Source: Cyathus striatus (taxonomy: Eukaryota; Basidiomycota; Agaricomycetes; Agaricales; Nidulariaceae). From it: DNA of 64,000 nucleotides. The notes beneath the pieces are model-generated. The model was given only the letters and a program-made list of their open reading frames with translations. It ran no database searches and was not told the origin of the DNA. Positions 1 to 12,500 of the stretch are shown here, one piece after another. The first letter of the stretch is position 1; every line of letters starts with the position of its first letter. The stretch lies in contig JAOVFP010000004.1 in the NCBI GenBank assembly GCA_025738555.1, positions 3,906,001 through 3,970,000 of the forward strand, given 5' to 3'. The position numbers and the translations under genes are program-made.

Positions 1-88
1 GCACCTTCTAGGTTCTTATAAGTGGTCACGTAGCATGAAAGTTGATACCCCACACTTTCCTTGCTCACCGTAAGAATCACGAAACGAC
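1..88. other. 5' flank of the MYND gene
   Basis: Short stretch at the window edge before the first ATG of the MYND gene. No TATA box or other motif can be assigned with confidence. Confidence 0.4.
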
Positions 89-968
89 ATGACTCAAAAC
101 CTCGACATCAAAGCCTCCATTCGTACACCAGATTATAACCTTCGAGTATACTCGACATGCGCACAGTGCTACATCCCAGCAGATGCCACTGTTATACATC
201 TACGGTCGAAGGACAATAAAGAGCAAGAATCAAGAGAGGGTGAGGAAAGGCTTTCCCGAACTGAAACACGGTTCGTGCGAATGGGAGCAGCAAAAGGACG
301 TCCAGATGATATGTTGGAGTACGGCATGAGGTACGAAATCATTTTGTAATTGTCACCATACATGTGTTAAGTTTATCCTGTAGGCTATGTGCAGGTGTTC
401 GATGCATTTTGGACGAAAAGGCGGGACTCCAGCTCTTCCTAAAAGTAGCTGAAGGTTCATTTCCTCCCGAAAAACGCGCGGTTGCATACAGTCTCATATC
501 CCACATTTCAAAATTGCGATTGGGCTTCAACTTTGCTGATGGAGGGAAAGCATTGAAGGAGAACCTATTCAATGCATTCTTCTATGCCAACAGAAGTTGC
601 GAGCTGGGGTTATTCTCTGTCTCCGCTCTTTTCTTGCTCAGGTTTTACGATAGTACCAAGCTGGAACGTGAACAGCTCATCCCATATCAGCAATTTGACG
701 CACTATCACAAGCATATAATCAATTCCGTCTTCAAACTGGTATGCAACGACCGCAAGCAAGGATATGCACAGTCTGCGGAAATTATCCAAAGCAGAAGTC
801 TGACTTAAAGCGCTGCGGCGGTGGTTGTCCCATGGCACAGCAGCCACTGTATTGTTCCAGAGAATGCCAAGTGAATGTGAGAATCTCTTCAGATGAATGA
901 GAGTCGTTATTAATCGTTAACATCATTAGGATTGGCCGCGACATAAGTATTGGTGCAAAAAACCTTGA
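89..968 (+). CDS. MYND-type zinc finger protein
   Basis: Three exons (89-330, 384-870, 930-968) joined by GT-AG introns of 53 and 59 nt give about 255 residues. The last 40 residues form a MYND finger: CTVCG, then CGGGC, CSREC, and after the second intron DWPRHKYWC, so every zinc ligand of the C6HC pattern is present. The intron falls between CSREC-Q and DWPRHKYWC, and splicing is needed to complete the finger. The rest is not a recognised catalytic domain; no SET motif is visible. MYND fingers mediate protein-protein contacts, often in nuclear regulators. The stop follows two lysines and a proline after the last cysteine, so the finger is strictly C-terminal. The start is the first ATG in frame. 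Partner and pathway cannot be told from sequence. Confidence 0.8.
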
Positions 969-1348
969 ATTCACCAGAGAGCGAGAGGCCAAGCGAAGCC
1001 ATGATTTCGGGATAAGTCAGCGATGAATTGCAAATAGTGCCGCTGTGAATTCGAAGCATTGGCTCCCGATGAAATACCGGTTGCATTCCGAGCTGTTGTT
1101 ATGAAGTTGTTACAGCCGATTTCTCGGAACGCCATCCAATATCGGAGCAACAACACCACGCGCAGTCGATATTTGGATGTAATGCGATGAATTGGATACA
1201 GGGTAGGAGATACAAAGAAGTATCAAATTTATTCCGGTGGGAATGGCTCTTCGAGAATATGAACTCATATGAAGACCAGCGAAGCAAATCTCATGACGTA
1301 ATGAATCCTGTTCCTGACAATGAACAACATAACCTAAGACTATGGTGC
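969..1348. other. Convergent 3' intergenic stretch
   Basis: About 380 bases between the stop of the MYND gene (+) and the stop of the next gene (-). It contains only short open frames without family resemblance. I see no RNA gene or repeat in it; probably two 3' UTRs. Confidence 0.4.
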
Positions 1349-2685
1349 TTAAGTAAAAAATATACTCAAATGTTTGACGCTATCGGCTGTTCTGTCATCA
1401 AGATCCAGTGTCCATGGTATAACTTTTTTACCCCGCTTCCGTAGAAGAAGCTCTCCAGCTTTAGGGCGCACAACATATGTTTCATTATCTGCAACAAGTT
1501 GTTGCACAGGCTTCAATATCTCTGCCACTCGTAAGACAAGAGTTCGTTCACTATGCTCTGGATCATTCGATATCTCGAAATGTACCATGGCACTGCCTAA
1601 AAACGGTAACCGACACCCCTGTTAGCTTCTGACCCAGTAAAAATCATTAGCACGTACCTGAGTAGTGTAATTCGGATGAACGACCTGTACTGTTGCAAAA
1701 TACGTATGAAATATTAATGCGGTGAAGTTCATCATAGCGGGACACGAAGAACTTATGTTGCTTGGTATCGAAGGCGACTGGAAATGGCTGTTCGAGAGAA
1801 AACAGAATATCGGTACCTCTTCGAGTTTTCACCCGCTCATATAACCTTGCGGCTTCGTTCATTACTTCTGGTGAAACTAGACCATCCTTAATCAAAAGAT
1901 GTGCAAGTGGTCGATGTGCTCCGGCAATAAAGGATAACTGCAAGCGCCATGGAATTCCGGATGGGAGCAACATATCTTTTGTGGCTAAATTCCCACTCGA
2001 GTCTAAAGGACGGAAGCGAACCTCTCCAGTCATCGGGGAATACCCTTCAAATTGCTTGAAGTACAAAAATCCTTGCGCGTCATCGGGCCAAGATATTCTA
2101 TGATGATCATTAGATGGCCGAAGTGCATAGTATTGTAATACTATTCTTGAAACCTCGCTTCCGTTGTCCACCATGACTGTCGCTCGCACTGTGGTGGAAA
2201 GATCTACAACTTCAGAAAGACAGGCTTTGCTTAGATCTAATGTTTTAACAGTTCTGTAATGCCTCTTCCGGACTGGTGACTTCAAATTATAGTTTTCGTT
2301 CAATTTGCTTTCTGTGCATTTGACAATATTCATTTCGGGTTTTTGAGAATATTCGCCGGGAATGAACGATTTCATGTACTAAGAGACAAAATTATTAATA
2401 TTACACACATATATATCAAAACCAACGTCATGAAGCACACACCTTCCAGCGCATATAACCAAAAGCACTCTACTAAGACGTGTCAGCTTTCGTAGCACAA
2501 AATGTAGTGTTATTTACCGGACGTGACATTCTCCAGCTACACTGAACATATCCAGTTGCGTGTCGATGCGTCGAGCTTAGACACGCTGCCATCGAAAGTA
2601 ATAGCTCGTTCTCCCAGCCGAGACCGTAGTGTGGAATAGAGTATATAGAAGAAAGAACAACCAGTTGTAACACGAGCGACTTCAT
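1349..2685 (-). CDS. Uncharacterised fungal protein, multi-exon
   Basis: The main exon (about 2375-1658) encodes a globular-looking segment with LQYYALRPSNDHHRISWP and FKQFEGYSPMTGEVRF. A 61-nt intron (1657-1597) joins it in frame to a last exon ending at 1349. Upstream, two short exons fit in frame: one from ATG at 2685 with a hydrophobic start (MKSLVLQLVVLSSIY), and a 27-nt exon reading SAFGYMRWK. The hydrophobic N-terminus could be a signal or a mitochondrial leader; if the 5' exons are wrong, translation would begin at 2375. I do not recognise a Pfam family. It lies head-to-tail with the F-box gene, 237 bases apart. Confidence that it is a real gene is good; the 5' structure is uncertain. 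Confidence 0.6.
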
Positions 2686-2922
2686 TTTAACTTCATTTGT
2701 CTGAAGGTTCAAGCAACACAAGATTACGTAAGTTGTTAATAGCTAGGCCAGACCAACGGTGAACACCCTTCCACGATAAGTATTTCTAGGAATTGCTCCT
2801 CAGTACTGGACAGCAATCCTTACAAAGTTCGATTGGTATTAAGATGGGGTATCTATACTTATTACGCGAATACAACACAGGAACCGTAAAGCTGAGGAGG
2901 AGGATGAATTAGTGTAAGGCCA

Positions 2923-4956
2923 TCAGGTGTGACGTCTCCAAAAACGACCAGACAGGAAAATAATCTCTTCGAGCAGGGGGCACTGTTTTATCCACATCTC
3001 TTTCCTGGCTTGCTCCACTCCAAGAAGCGGTCGATACTTCTGCAATTCTGCATCTACAGAGTAAAATTCCCTGGGCGACTGTTCGGAGTCAGAAAAATAC
3101 AGTCTTAATGAGCGTAAGGCACTATAACGAGGTAAAACGCTTTGCACAGTTTTGTATAAGATCTATGAGAGAAACCTAAGAACTAATGTCATGAAGATAG
3201 TTTAAAGATCCTGACCTCGTCTGATTCTGCTGAATTTTGTACAATCTGGACGACAAGTGTCTGCAGTCCATCTGAAACACCCTTGTCTTTTGCAGAACCA
3301 AGTGTGGTACCTGCTGCGCCCAGAACCTTCTCCACAGTACGGCGGTCAACGTTATCCGTAAACCGAAGCCCGAGATGTGATATTCCTCGGAGTGGAGCAA
3401 CGAGAGAGGCAGGACGTAAGCCTGTGTACAGTGTATTGCTCACATTCAGTATAACATGAGACAAAGGCCGCTTCGACATCGTATTAGAAGAGAATGGTGA
3501 GTGTGGTCTTTCTAATGTCGATACCAACAGCAAAACAACCGAAGGAGAGGCATGCAGCTTCTCAAGACGTGGGAGAAGTGTTGGAGAACAATAAGGAAAC
3601 ACTGGTGTTGTTGGTGTTGTCACGAATGATGGTGTCTGAGGAGTAGGAGTTGGTGATGAAGATGGCGATGGAATATGGGTGGGAGGAGAAGGGAATGGAA
3701 AAAGCATTGAGTTACTCCGCGAATAATTATGTTTGGGTATACAAGATACTTTTTGTTTGCTGCGAAGTGTTGCTATGCGTAACATTACATGTGTCGTCAT
3801 CTGAGAAGTCCAGAATGTGAGGTAATCGTAGTTCAGTAATGTTGGTTTGTCCATCAAGCCACTGAAACAATTGTTCTTTCTCCAAATTATTCATGCGTTC
3901 ACAAAGAAGTGTAATGCTCTTTAATCCAAACGCGGTATGATGAGCAAGCAGCGAAGCATCAACACCCGGAAGAGTAATATGTGTTAAATTGCTCATCCGT
4001 TGGAACGCAAGCGTGAATGTGGCGGTAAGAAGTGCATTGCGATGATCATCCTCATGACCTATGTTACCAGCTCGTTGAGATTCTGCTACTCGAAAGAAGG
4101 AGGGCCACGCTGGACAGGAAAACCGTTGTACCTGGTCTGTGAGCTCAGGTCGTGTCGCGAGTACCGCGATCAGTTTTTCTAACTGTGCGGGAGATAGGCA
4201 GTGCAAATCAACATGCCGATAAAGCGTAATGCGAGCTGCGGATGCAAATGATTTCGAGATGGATGCTAAGGAGGACACCGTGTTCAGCGGAAGATATGAA
4301 AGTATAAGGATGGCAACTTCGACGGGAATTTCACGTGGTGGCGGAGAGCTGATCTTTTGCTTCATACTTTGGAGGAAAGTCACGATAGGTGAATCTGAAT
4401 CGTGTCTTTCGCGTGGTTTCCCTTTCGCGCGCCAACCAATCGTTTGTAGCAAATTCGGCGTACTAGTGGACCTTGTCCGATGATACCCACTGCTCTCATC
4501 CTCCACGTGGATATTAAATGGAGAATCCTTATCCAATGGCGTGAAAGGGCTGGGAGGCATTGTCCTATTTGATGAAAGAGAGACAGCACTACCCAGCCCA
4601 CTAGGTCTTCGGATATCATCTTCAGATTCGGCGAAAGATTCTGAGCTATTCGAGCCCATATAAGGGTGAACATTTGATCTCGAGAGCAAGGGAGTGCTTC
4701 GAAGGTTCAGATTCGAAGGCGGCTTCTTTCGTGAGGCAAATATTGAGGACACGCGCCGCATTATACCTGTTCTGGCTCCTGCGAGAGGCGGCGTTCCGCT
4801 GACCTTCCTTTTGCGGGGTACATTCTCAATTCCGGCAGTCGGGAAAGGAATTCGAGGCGAAGTAGCAGGCTCTGATTCATGTGGAAGGACAGGGAGGTCC
4901 TTGTTGAAGGGAGACGTAGTAGATGAACGACGACGAAGGTGGAATTTTTTATTCAT
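2923..4956 (-). CDS. F-box domain protein with disordered N-terminus
   Basis: Starts at ATG 4956 (MNKKFHLRRRSS); an in-frame ATG at 5049 would add 31 residues. The first 230 or so residues are Ser/Pro/Arg-rich and probably disordered. They are followed by an F-box-like segment (REIPVEVAILILSYLPLNTV, then SLASISKSFASAARITLYRHVDL) at about residues 235-280. Leucine-rich segments follow (LPGVDASLL, LRLPHILDF, RFTDNVDRRTVEKVLGAAG, LPRYSALRSLRLYF), of the irregular type used for substrate binding. The last intron is clear (3215-3163; exon 3 starts ILYKTVQSVLPRY). The intron near 3750 is needed to change frame into the LFPFPSPPTHIPSP segment, but its edges are uncertain. Expected role: substrate adaptor of an SCF ubiquitin ligase; the target is unknown. 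Confidence 0.75.
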
Positions 4957-5208
4957 AATTTGGACCCTGAACCGGTAAAAGGTGTGCCTTGGCCCTTGAG
5001 GTAAAAGGAACGAGTAGAGAGCGTACGAAAGAGGCTGAAAGAGCGACAAGGAGTGACGAGGGGTATGACAGCACTGAGAGACGGGTCGGGGTCAGGTTAA
5101 TTCCACTGGGAAAGCGAGAGCGTGGATGGGAGTATGAGCATAACAACCGAGTTGACAACCTTCAACAGTTCTTACGGCCCCACTGATTTCTTGAGAAAAT
5201 CCATTTTC

Positions 5209-5559
5209 CTATTGACGCGAGCCTACCCACTTGCACGTGGCTCTTCTCGGACCGGGCGATAACTCGTCCACAATCGTCGACCCCAGCGAGCTCAGGTCCA
5301 GCGGACGGTCGTTGAACGGCGCACTCACCATGATAAACATCGATAATAATGGATCGAGAGAAAAGCCATCGTTGATCGCATAAGCCCCTTTAAATTTGCC
5401 TGGACTTTCGCCCACATCCGCCTTCACGGCGCGATCTATCCCGGTCCCCGCATCACGTCTACACATTAGACTTTTATCCTGATTCGTATTCAACAACCTG
5501 TCGTAATTATGATCAAGAGAACCATTATAGAATAGTACTAATCTTCGTATGTCGTACAA
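5209..5559 (-). other. Open frame of 116 codons, doubtful gene
   Basis: An isolated open frame between the F-box promoter and the 3' end of the DUF262 gene. It has an ATG and moderate composition, but no recognised motif, no visible introns and no convincing promoter. It may be chance, or a small species-specific gene. The rest of the 4957-5770 interval shows nothing else. Confidence 0.2.
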
Positions 5560-5770
5560 GCGGTCGTTGTAAAATAAATCGGAAACATAACAATAAAAAA
5601 GTTATCATACTAAAGTGAAGTAGTACTAACTTGAAGATAAGTAATTAAAGGACAATGGAACTATCATGGAGGGATGTGAAGGAAAGCGGGGTATTCACAG
5701 GACGCCAGGTCCTACCAGGTCCCGTACTGTTGTCTCGGAACTATAATAGAAGTGTGTACTCGGGAGTAAA

Positions 5771-8700
5771 TTAGTTGTTTCGGCGCCGTCGAGGGTCCCC
5801 GCTGTTTGACCCGCCAATAGGTCTTTCTGGCCACGAGGGTGAACTGGACCGTTTCTGTCCTGCTATCTGTTGATCACAAAAATATCCATTGGTTACGTTC
5901 GAAGGAGTATTCGGAGTTATCAAAGCCGCTGCAGAAGTTAAAGGATCTCTGATTGACCTCTGAGAACATCGGGGGGGAGCAGCGCAAACAACACCGGTAT
6001 TCTGCGCTACATAGGCGTTAGGGCGAGTGGCACTTTCTATAGCACCCCAAGAACCGTTAATGGTGCGTCGCGAACCTGGAGAATTGGGAGTAGGAGTGTA
6101 TCCTGGTGTTGGCAAGGACTGGGAGCTGGCACTTCCGAGACTAACATTGCATTGCACATTGGTGTTAACCGACAACGTCGTCCTGTTGGACTGGTGAGCA
6201 GTACCGGACATGAAGTTCAGTTCTTGGCGAAGCTCTTCAAAATGAACACCCGCGTCTTCAAAGGGAAGTTTTGAAGTAGAATTCTGAGATGCTGTCTTCT
6301 TGAAGTCAGGGAATTTTTTGGTGGGAGGGACTGGCCGCATAGATCCAGACGCCGGGACATTGGTCAAACCACTTGATCCTATAGCGCCCAAACTTGCTTT
6401 CATAGAGCGGAGAGAGGCAAGGCGATCAGGGCGCGCAGTAGTGGCTGATGAATTTGATATGGGATAATCCTGTTGACCGGGTATTGCTATTTGAGAAATA
6501 TAAGAAAATGCATTTAAACGTACCGCTTTAACTGGGGCAGCCGACGCACTATTCGGCGGAATGAGCCCACGCCGTGGTATATGCATATCTACCGCGGGTG
6601 GGGCACTTCCAGGAGCAACAGGTTCGTGATCATTGACGTCAAGTTCTTGATGGGGAGCTGTCTGACGGATCTGTGTTCCAGAATTCATCTCACTTTTAAG
6701 AAAGGGTGCAGCAGAAGCTGTGGACAGATTAGATAAAGATGATTGCCTAGACCTCTTGGGAAACGGCACAACGAGTGGCGTTGAAGCAGGAGGTTGCTGC
6801 TTCTGGAGCGTATGAGTAGATACATGCGTCTTCAGGGAAGGTGAGGGCTTTTTCGATGGCCGGGCAGTCTGTGTTTGCGGTACTGATACAGGCCCCGACG
6901 AAGCAGGTTTCTTTATTGTGCTTTGAGTGCCACCAGTTGAAACTGACGCGGTCAGAGATGGCTTTGATGATATACGCTTGATAGATGTCTTCGCAGAAGC
7001 CGGCGTGTTCGAGCCTGCCTTAATAGACGTCCGAGAAGCTGACGACGGAAGTCGAGGAACGGTTTTTCTGATCAATCCTCCTTCGTCATCCGAAGACGAA
7101 GACAAATCCGCTGCAGCTGACCGTTTCTGCCTCGCGGCCGGAGTCACAGATGCGGCTGTCTTTCTTGCTCGTTTGATGGTTATGTCGGATCTATTATCCA
7201 TATCAGATTCTTTCCCTACAGCATGTTTCCGCTTTCCTTTCGTCACAGAGACTGGTTCACGGTAGTAGGCAGGGGGATCACCAAGTCCATAGCTGTATTT
7301 AAGCTTAGGAACCCTATTTTTAATATAATCCATCGCATGATTAAATACAAGATTGTTGAACCGTTTATCGCTGTTGAATTTATGGATTGAAAAGCGAAGG
7401 TAGTGGATGGCCTCAGCTAGCTGTCCGTACGACATCTTCGAGCGATACGTAAAAATCAAGTACGACGCCATAACAAATTCGATCGGAGCGAAGCGTTCAT
7501 TTGCACGGATGACGGCTCGCAATTCTTTGTCCCTGACGATGCAACAGAATATCTCGAAAACAGATTGTGAAGACTTCTCTACACTGTCTGTGATCAATGT
7601 TTTCCGACCTAAAAACGGTCCCAGACGGGCAGTTGACACATCAAGTTTTGCCTTGCGCTCTTTGTTCTTGGTTTTCTGCTCCGTAAGTCCAATTAAAAAG
7701 ACGACCTGCGCGACGATCTGGAAATCTTTATTCCGGGCATGACCCCAGTCGAGCAAGTCATTAAAACCATTCGACGAACTAAGGTAATCTTGAATGCTAC
7801 GGACGATCCGAGCATGAGGTCCATTGATAGCCGCAAGACGTTCTGTCGAGCTTGGTTAAAATAGAGGCAGCCATAAATAACTGCTCATTTACCTGCACAT
7901 GTGAGGGAAACTCCCATTTGAACGCGCTGTTTAGAAATTAGTTTCGCATGTATGGAGACTCCAGTAATAAACATGCCTGGAAGATTTCACGCTCTTGATC
8001 TTCCGAAATATCATTATATTCTACACATGTAATTTGTGAACCGTCGAATCTCTTCTTATCGCTGTCGGTGATCAACTTTCTCCTCGATCCAGACTCGTCC
8101 ATATACCAGGCCTTCCGACCGTTAATGCTTCAAGATTTGATGCAACTCAGATAATGGTGAAGGACAGCTACAGAACCTAACTTACGAATCCTTATCTAAA
8201 ACATGGGCAAAAAAATTAAGAAGAATTCGAATGACAGTAATTTGTTGACTTACATGCGATCTGTAGAATCACGTCAATGAAGGTAACGAAGGATTCTAAT
8301 GAGATACTTACTTCGCCGTCCATAAAGCGCAGGATAGATGTCAACCTTTGTTTTCCATCTATACAAACACGGAATGTTTCGCCGTCTTCGGACATCTTCG
8401 TCGCTAAGAATTAGCAATATCAAGTAATCACTTATGCCATAGAAGTCGCCGCACGTACCGAACACGACCGGGGGAATGTAATAATTATGCATAATAGAAT
8501 CAATGAGGTTGCCTTGCTTCATATCGCTCCATACGATTTCTAGAAATAACGTGTTAATAGCGTGGACATGGTTAGAAATGGCGGTGCATTTTACAGACTG
8601 ACCTCGTTGATAGTCTGGGTTCAGATCTACTGTATGATCTTTCATGTATTCTGTTTCACGAAATAAATGACCTAGAAAGTGTTTTTTAACAAAGTGTATC

Positions 8701-8909
8701 TTACCACGAAGTGACCATGCACTGTACGTGCATGTACGAGGAGGAGGAAGATAGGGATTTCGATTGCGTTGTGATGTTTTCAGTGAACAAGACGCGGCAA
8801 ATTTCCTTTTGCTTGCTGTCGGGACTGGGACAGGGATTTGTTCCTCATCTGAACTGTCGTCGTATTGAGATGGAAGGGAGCTTAGCTCCGAGTCACTGTA
8901 GTTCTCCAT
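5771..8909 (-). CDS. DUF262 (GmrSD/ParB-like) domain protein with long disordered tail
   Basis: The spliced N-terminal half carries the DUF262 hallmarks in order: VDLNPDYQR then EIVW after an intron, NLIDSIMHNYYIPPVVF, CIDGKQRLTSILRFMDGE (the family's DGxQR motif), a WYMDESGSRRKL segment, CVEYNDISEDQEREIFQ, RVQMGVSLTCAERLAAINGP, and a helical SYGQLAEAIHYLRFSIHKF part. This needs about eight introns, including one GC-AG intron (7976-7927) and micro-exons of 7 nt (8260-8254) and 10 nt (8195-8186). From about residue 400 on, the protein is Ser/Pro/Thr-rich with basic patches (TKGKRKHAVGK, IKRARKTAAS), suggesting nuclear, disordered sequence. Bacterial DUF262 proteins include the GmrS half of the modification-dependent enzyme GmrSD. 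I see no HNH/DUF1524 nuclease domain here. Its function in fungi is unknown. It is divergent from SMC2 with a 619-bp shared upstream region. Confidence 0.8.
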
Positions 8910-9528
8910 ACAGTGGTCCAGTGAACAAACTTGTTGATCTACGCGGGCGCAATGTTAGATATTTGTGTTGTTGATTTGAACCGTCTTTCTGGGGGGGATA
9001 AAAGATGCAGTTGAAAATGAGAAGAGGTAGAGAAGAAATAGAGAACGGAGATGGAAGAGACGCCTTTGACAATAGTCCTTTGTGGGTGTATTGTAACTGA
9101 ATTGTAAAGATTTAGAGTGGCCACTTGAGGGCGTCGGCTCCGTTCCATATTTGGCTATACTACATAAAGAGTTCGCGTTCATCTGCACGTGCGGTGAACT
9201 TGGTGCAGAAATGAGTCAAAACGGCATCTTTAGCACGGATTATTGAACGCCGCAGAGAAATATACATTGTATATTTTCCAGTGAAATAGGTCGGTAGTGT
9301 ATCGTATCTTCAATCAAGTCGTAAAGCTTCAATTAGATGCGTTCTTGAGTCCTATTTATGCACGCAGCCTCGGCTCTCGGAATGGAACCACACTTACTCT
9401 CATGATTCACGAGGGCACGGATTTCCCCAATAAGAAATTCTGGCAAATATATTTATGTAGCCAATTTTGATTTGGTCACGCAAGAACGCGCTCACGCTTC
9501 TAACGCGTCTTGTAAACGAACCATCAGC
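8910..9528. promoter_or_regulatory. Divergent promoter region, DUF262 gene / SMC2
   Basis: About 620 bases between two divergent start codons. It holds a polypurine tract near 9010-9060. A perfect ACGCGT (9503-9508) ends 20 bases before the SMC2 ATG. No other motif is assigned. Confidence 0.5.
9503..9508. promoter_or_regulatory. ACGCGT (MluI cell-cycle box) upstream of SMC2
   Basis: Palindromic ACGCGT 20 bases before the SMC2 start. In ascomycetes and in Cryptococcus, MBF-type APSES factors bind this motif to drive G1/S genes. Condensin genes are plausible targets, but function here is inferred from the motif alone, and the short distance to the ATG implies a short 5' UTR or a site within the transcript. 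Confidence 0.4.
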
Positions 9529-12500
9529 ATGCGGATAGAGGAGTTGGTTATCGAAGGTATTCCTCTCTGTCGTATCGTTTTTTTTTTGCAAAATTCTAAC
9601 CTCTGCATTTGTAGGATTTAAGTCCTATCCAGTACGGACGCAGATAACGGGTTGGGATCCGTCTTTCAACGCAATTACTGGCCTCAATGGGTCTGGGAAG
9701 TCTAATATTCTCGATGCTATCTGTTTTGTCCTGGGTATAACAAATATGGCCCAGGTGCGTTCTGCTTTTACGATGTAGGCCGTTCTGCGCAATACTTACT
9801 CGACCACCTGAAGATGCGCGCCGCCAACCAACAAGATCTCATTTACAAACGTGGCCAGGCTGGGGTCACTAAAGCTAGTGTTACTATCGTCTTTGATAAC
9901 TCAGATCGCTCTAGGAGTCCAGTTGGATTTGAGCACTGCAAGCAGATTACGGTTACACGTCAGGTAGGCTTCTTAAAATGCCGGCAGTCGTAGGAAGTTA
10001 AAACTGCTTAAAGATTGCACTTCCAAACGTAACAAAGTACCTGCTGAATGGTCACAAGGCGCAGCAACAACAGATTCAGACCATCTTCCAGTCTGTACAG
10101 CTCAACATCAACAATCCTAATTTTGTTATCATGCAAGGCCGTATTACAAAGGTATTAAATAACGTTTATTATCATACCCTATATTAACTTTGAGCTAGGT
10201 CCTTAATATGCGCCCTCAAGAAATTCTAGGCATGGTTGAAGAAGCTGCTGGGACGCGTATGTTCGAGGAACGAAAGGATAAAGCAAAGAAGACTATGGGT
10301 AAGAAAGAAAAACGCGTTCAGGAGATCACGTCTCTTCTTGAAGAAGAAATTACCCCCAAACTTGAGAAGCTCCGAGCGGAGAAACGCTCTTACATGCAAT
10401 ATCAGAAAACAGTATCGGAGCTTGAACGTATTGCTCGTGTTCTACGTGCATGGGAGTGGGTCGATGGGCAGGATAAAGTACGCAAGAAAGAAAGGGATGT
10501 CGAGGTGAAGCGGGAGGAGGTGAAGGATGTGCACGTTAATAAAGGCCGTGCCATCAAGGAGGGCGAGCTTGCAGAGAAAGATTTGCAGGTGGTAACAAAG
10601 AAAAGGGAAGATGAAATGGCAAAGGGCGGAAAGTTGAAGCAACTACAAGACAAAGTGGATGGCCTCGGCAAAATGGTAGTCAAGATTCGGACACAGAAAG
10701 AAATCAAGGAAGGCACCATCAAGGATGAGCAAACACGCGTTGATAATCTTGCCTTTGAGCTGAAGCAAGTAAGTGCCATGTTCATTGACATTATGTCACC
10801 GATCTCACTACTTTGTTGCAGCAAGAAGAGGCGTTTAAGCAAAAACAGACTGACGTTGAAAAGCTAAATGTATCGTTTTCTAAACTCAAGGACAAGCACT
10901 CTGGAATGTCCGATTCATTGGCCAACGCCGAGGAGCTTTTACAAAGTCTTCTGACTGGTCTATCTTCTAACAATGCGAACACTTCGGGAGGAGGATACAT
11001 GGGTCAGCTGGCTGACGCAAAGCAACGCATAGCCCAGGGTGCAGCCGAGGAAGAGCAAAGCAAAGTGAAGCTCGGTATGGCAGAGAAGGAGCTTAAGACC
11101 CTGGAAGCACGCGCAAAGAACCTTCAGAGAGAAGCAGATGAAAGCAACAAGAAAGTGGAATCTATGAAAAAAGCAGTGGAATCCCTGCAGTCAAAGGTGA
11201 CTGCATGTGGGTGGAGTACTGAGAAAGAAAAGACTCACGAGGAGAAGTTGAAGGAGGCCAAGACAACGGTCCGGTCCATGTCCGAGGTAATGACCAACCT
11301 TCTCTGTGGACACCTGTTATACTCAATGTTTTAATATTTTTTTAGCAACGCGATAGAGTTAATCATGGACTCGGACGTCTAAACTTCGACTATGCGACGC
11401 CCTCGCGTGACTTCGATCGTGCCAAAGTTCATGGGGTTGCTGCAACACTTATACATCTGAAAGAGGAAAATTATGATAAGGCTACAGCATTAGAAATTGC
11501 TGCTGGTGGTAAGCTTTACAACGTCGTCGTGGAGAATGAACGTGTCAGTTCCGAAATTCTCAAAAATGGTCAGCTGCGAAAGCGAGTTACTTTTATACCA
11601 CTGAATAAAATCAACGCTTGGACGCTTCCAGCCGAGGTGCGTATCTGGTAACCTAACTATTCATACCCTCCACCTGACAGACATGTTATTCAGAAATTAC
11701 GTGCTGCACAGAAGTTAGCGCCTGGGAAAGTTCGAGCAGCTCTTAGTCTAGTCGGATTTGCTCCGCAAGTCGCCAAAGCTATTACATATGTCTTTAGCGA
11801 TGCCTTAATTTGTGACGATGCTGAATCGGCGAAGACGGTTACGTTCTCCCGAGAAGTGGGTGTCCGTTCGGTTACTCTCGAGGGTGACGTTTACGATCCC
11901 TCTGGTACTTTGAGCGGTGGATCCGCTCCGAGTGGAAGTGGAACCCTTATCCAGGTTCAAGAGCTTCTGGAAGTTCAGGCTAGATTGGCCGATGCTCAGA
12001 GAGAATTAGCGGGTTTGGAGGACGAGGAGCAGCGGAGCAAGAAGGTGCGCACGGAATGGAGAGAGCTATCCCGGCAGCTCGAGATCAAAGAGCATGAGAT
12101 GAAATTACTCCAAGAACAAGTGGAAGGCAGCAATTCGTCTCGCGTAGGTTCATTTGTTGCTCCGTATCTTCGTTTACTCAACTGATAGGTTACTACTAGA
12201 TTGCCACAGAATTGGAAGACAAAAAGAAGGAGATCGCCGATCTAAAGACAGCGCTCCAAGCGGCCCGAGATAAGCAGAAAGTTGCTCAAGATGAATGTAA
12301 AAGGCTGGAGCGTGATATGGCTGAGTTTAAAAATAATAAGGATGGCAAAATTGACGAGTTGAAGGTATGTGTATGGTGTTTACATTCGTCAGTGATCCCT
12401 AACTTTTCGGGATTGATGTTGTAGACGGACATCTCGAAGCAGAAGAGCGCTCTGCAAAAGCATGCGGTCACTTTAAAGACACAGCAAAAGGAGTTACAGA

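Noticed and set aside
10402..10842. Minus-strand Ser/Leu-rich frames opposite SMC2
   Set aside because: They are antisense to the E/K-rich coiled coil.
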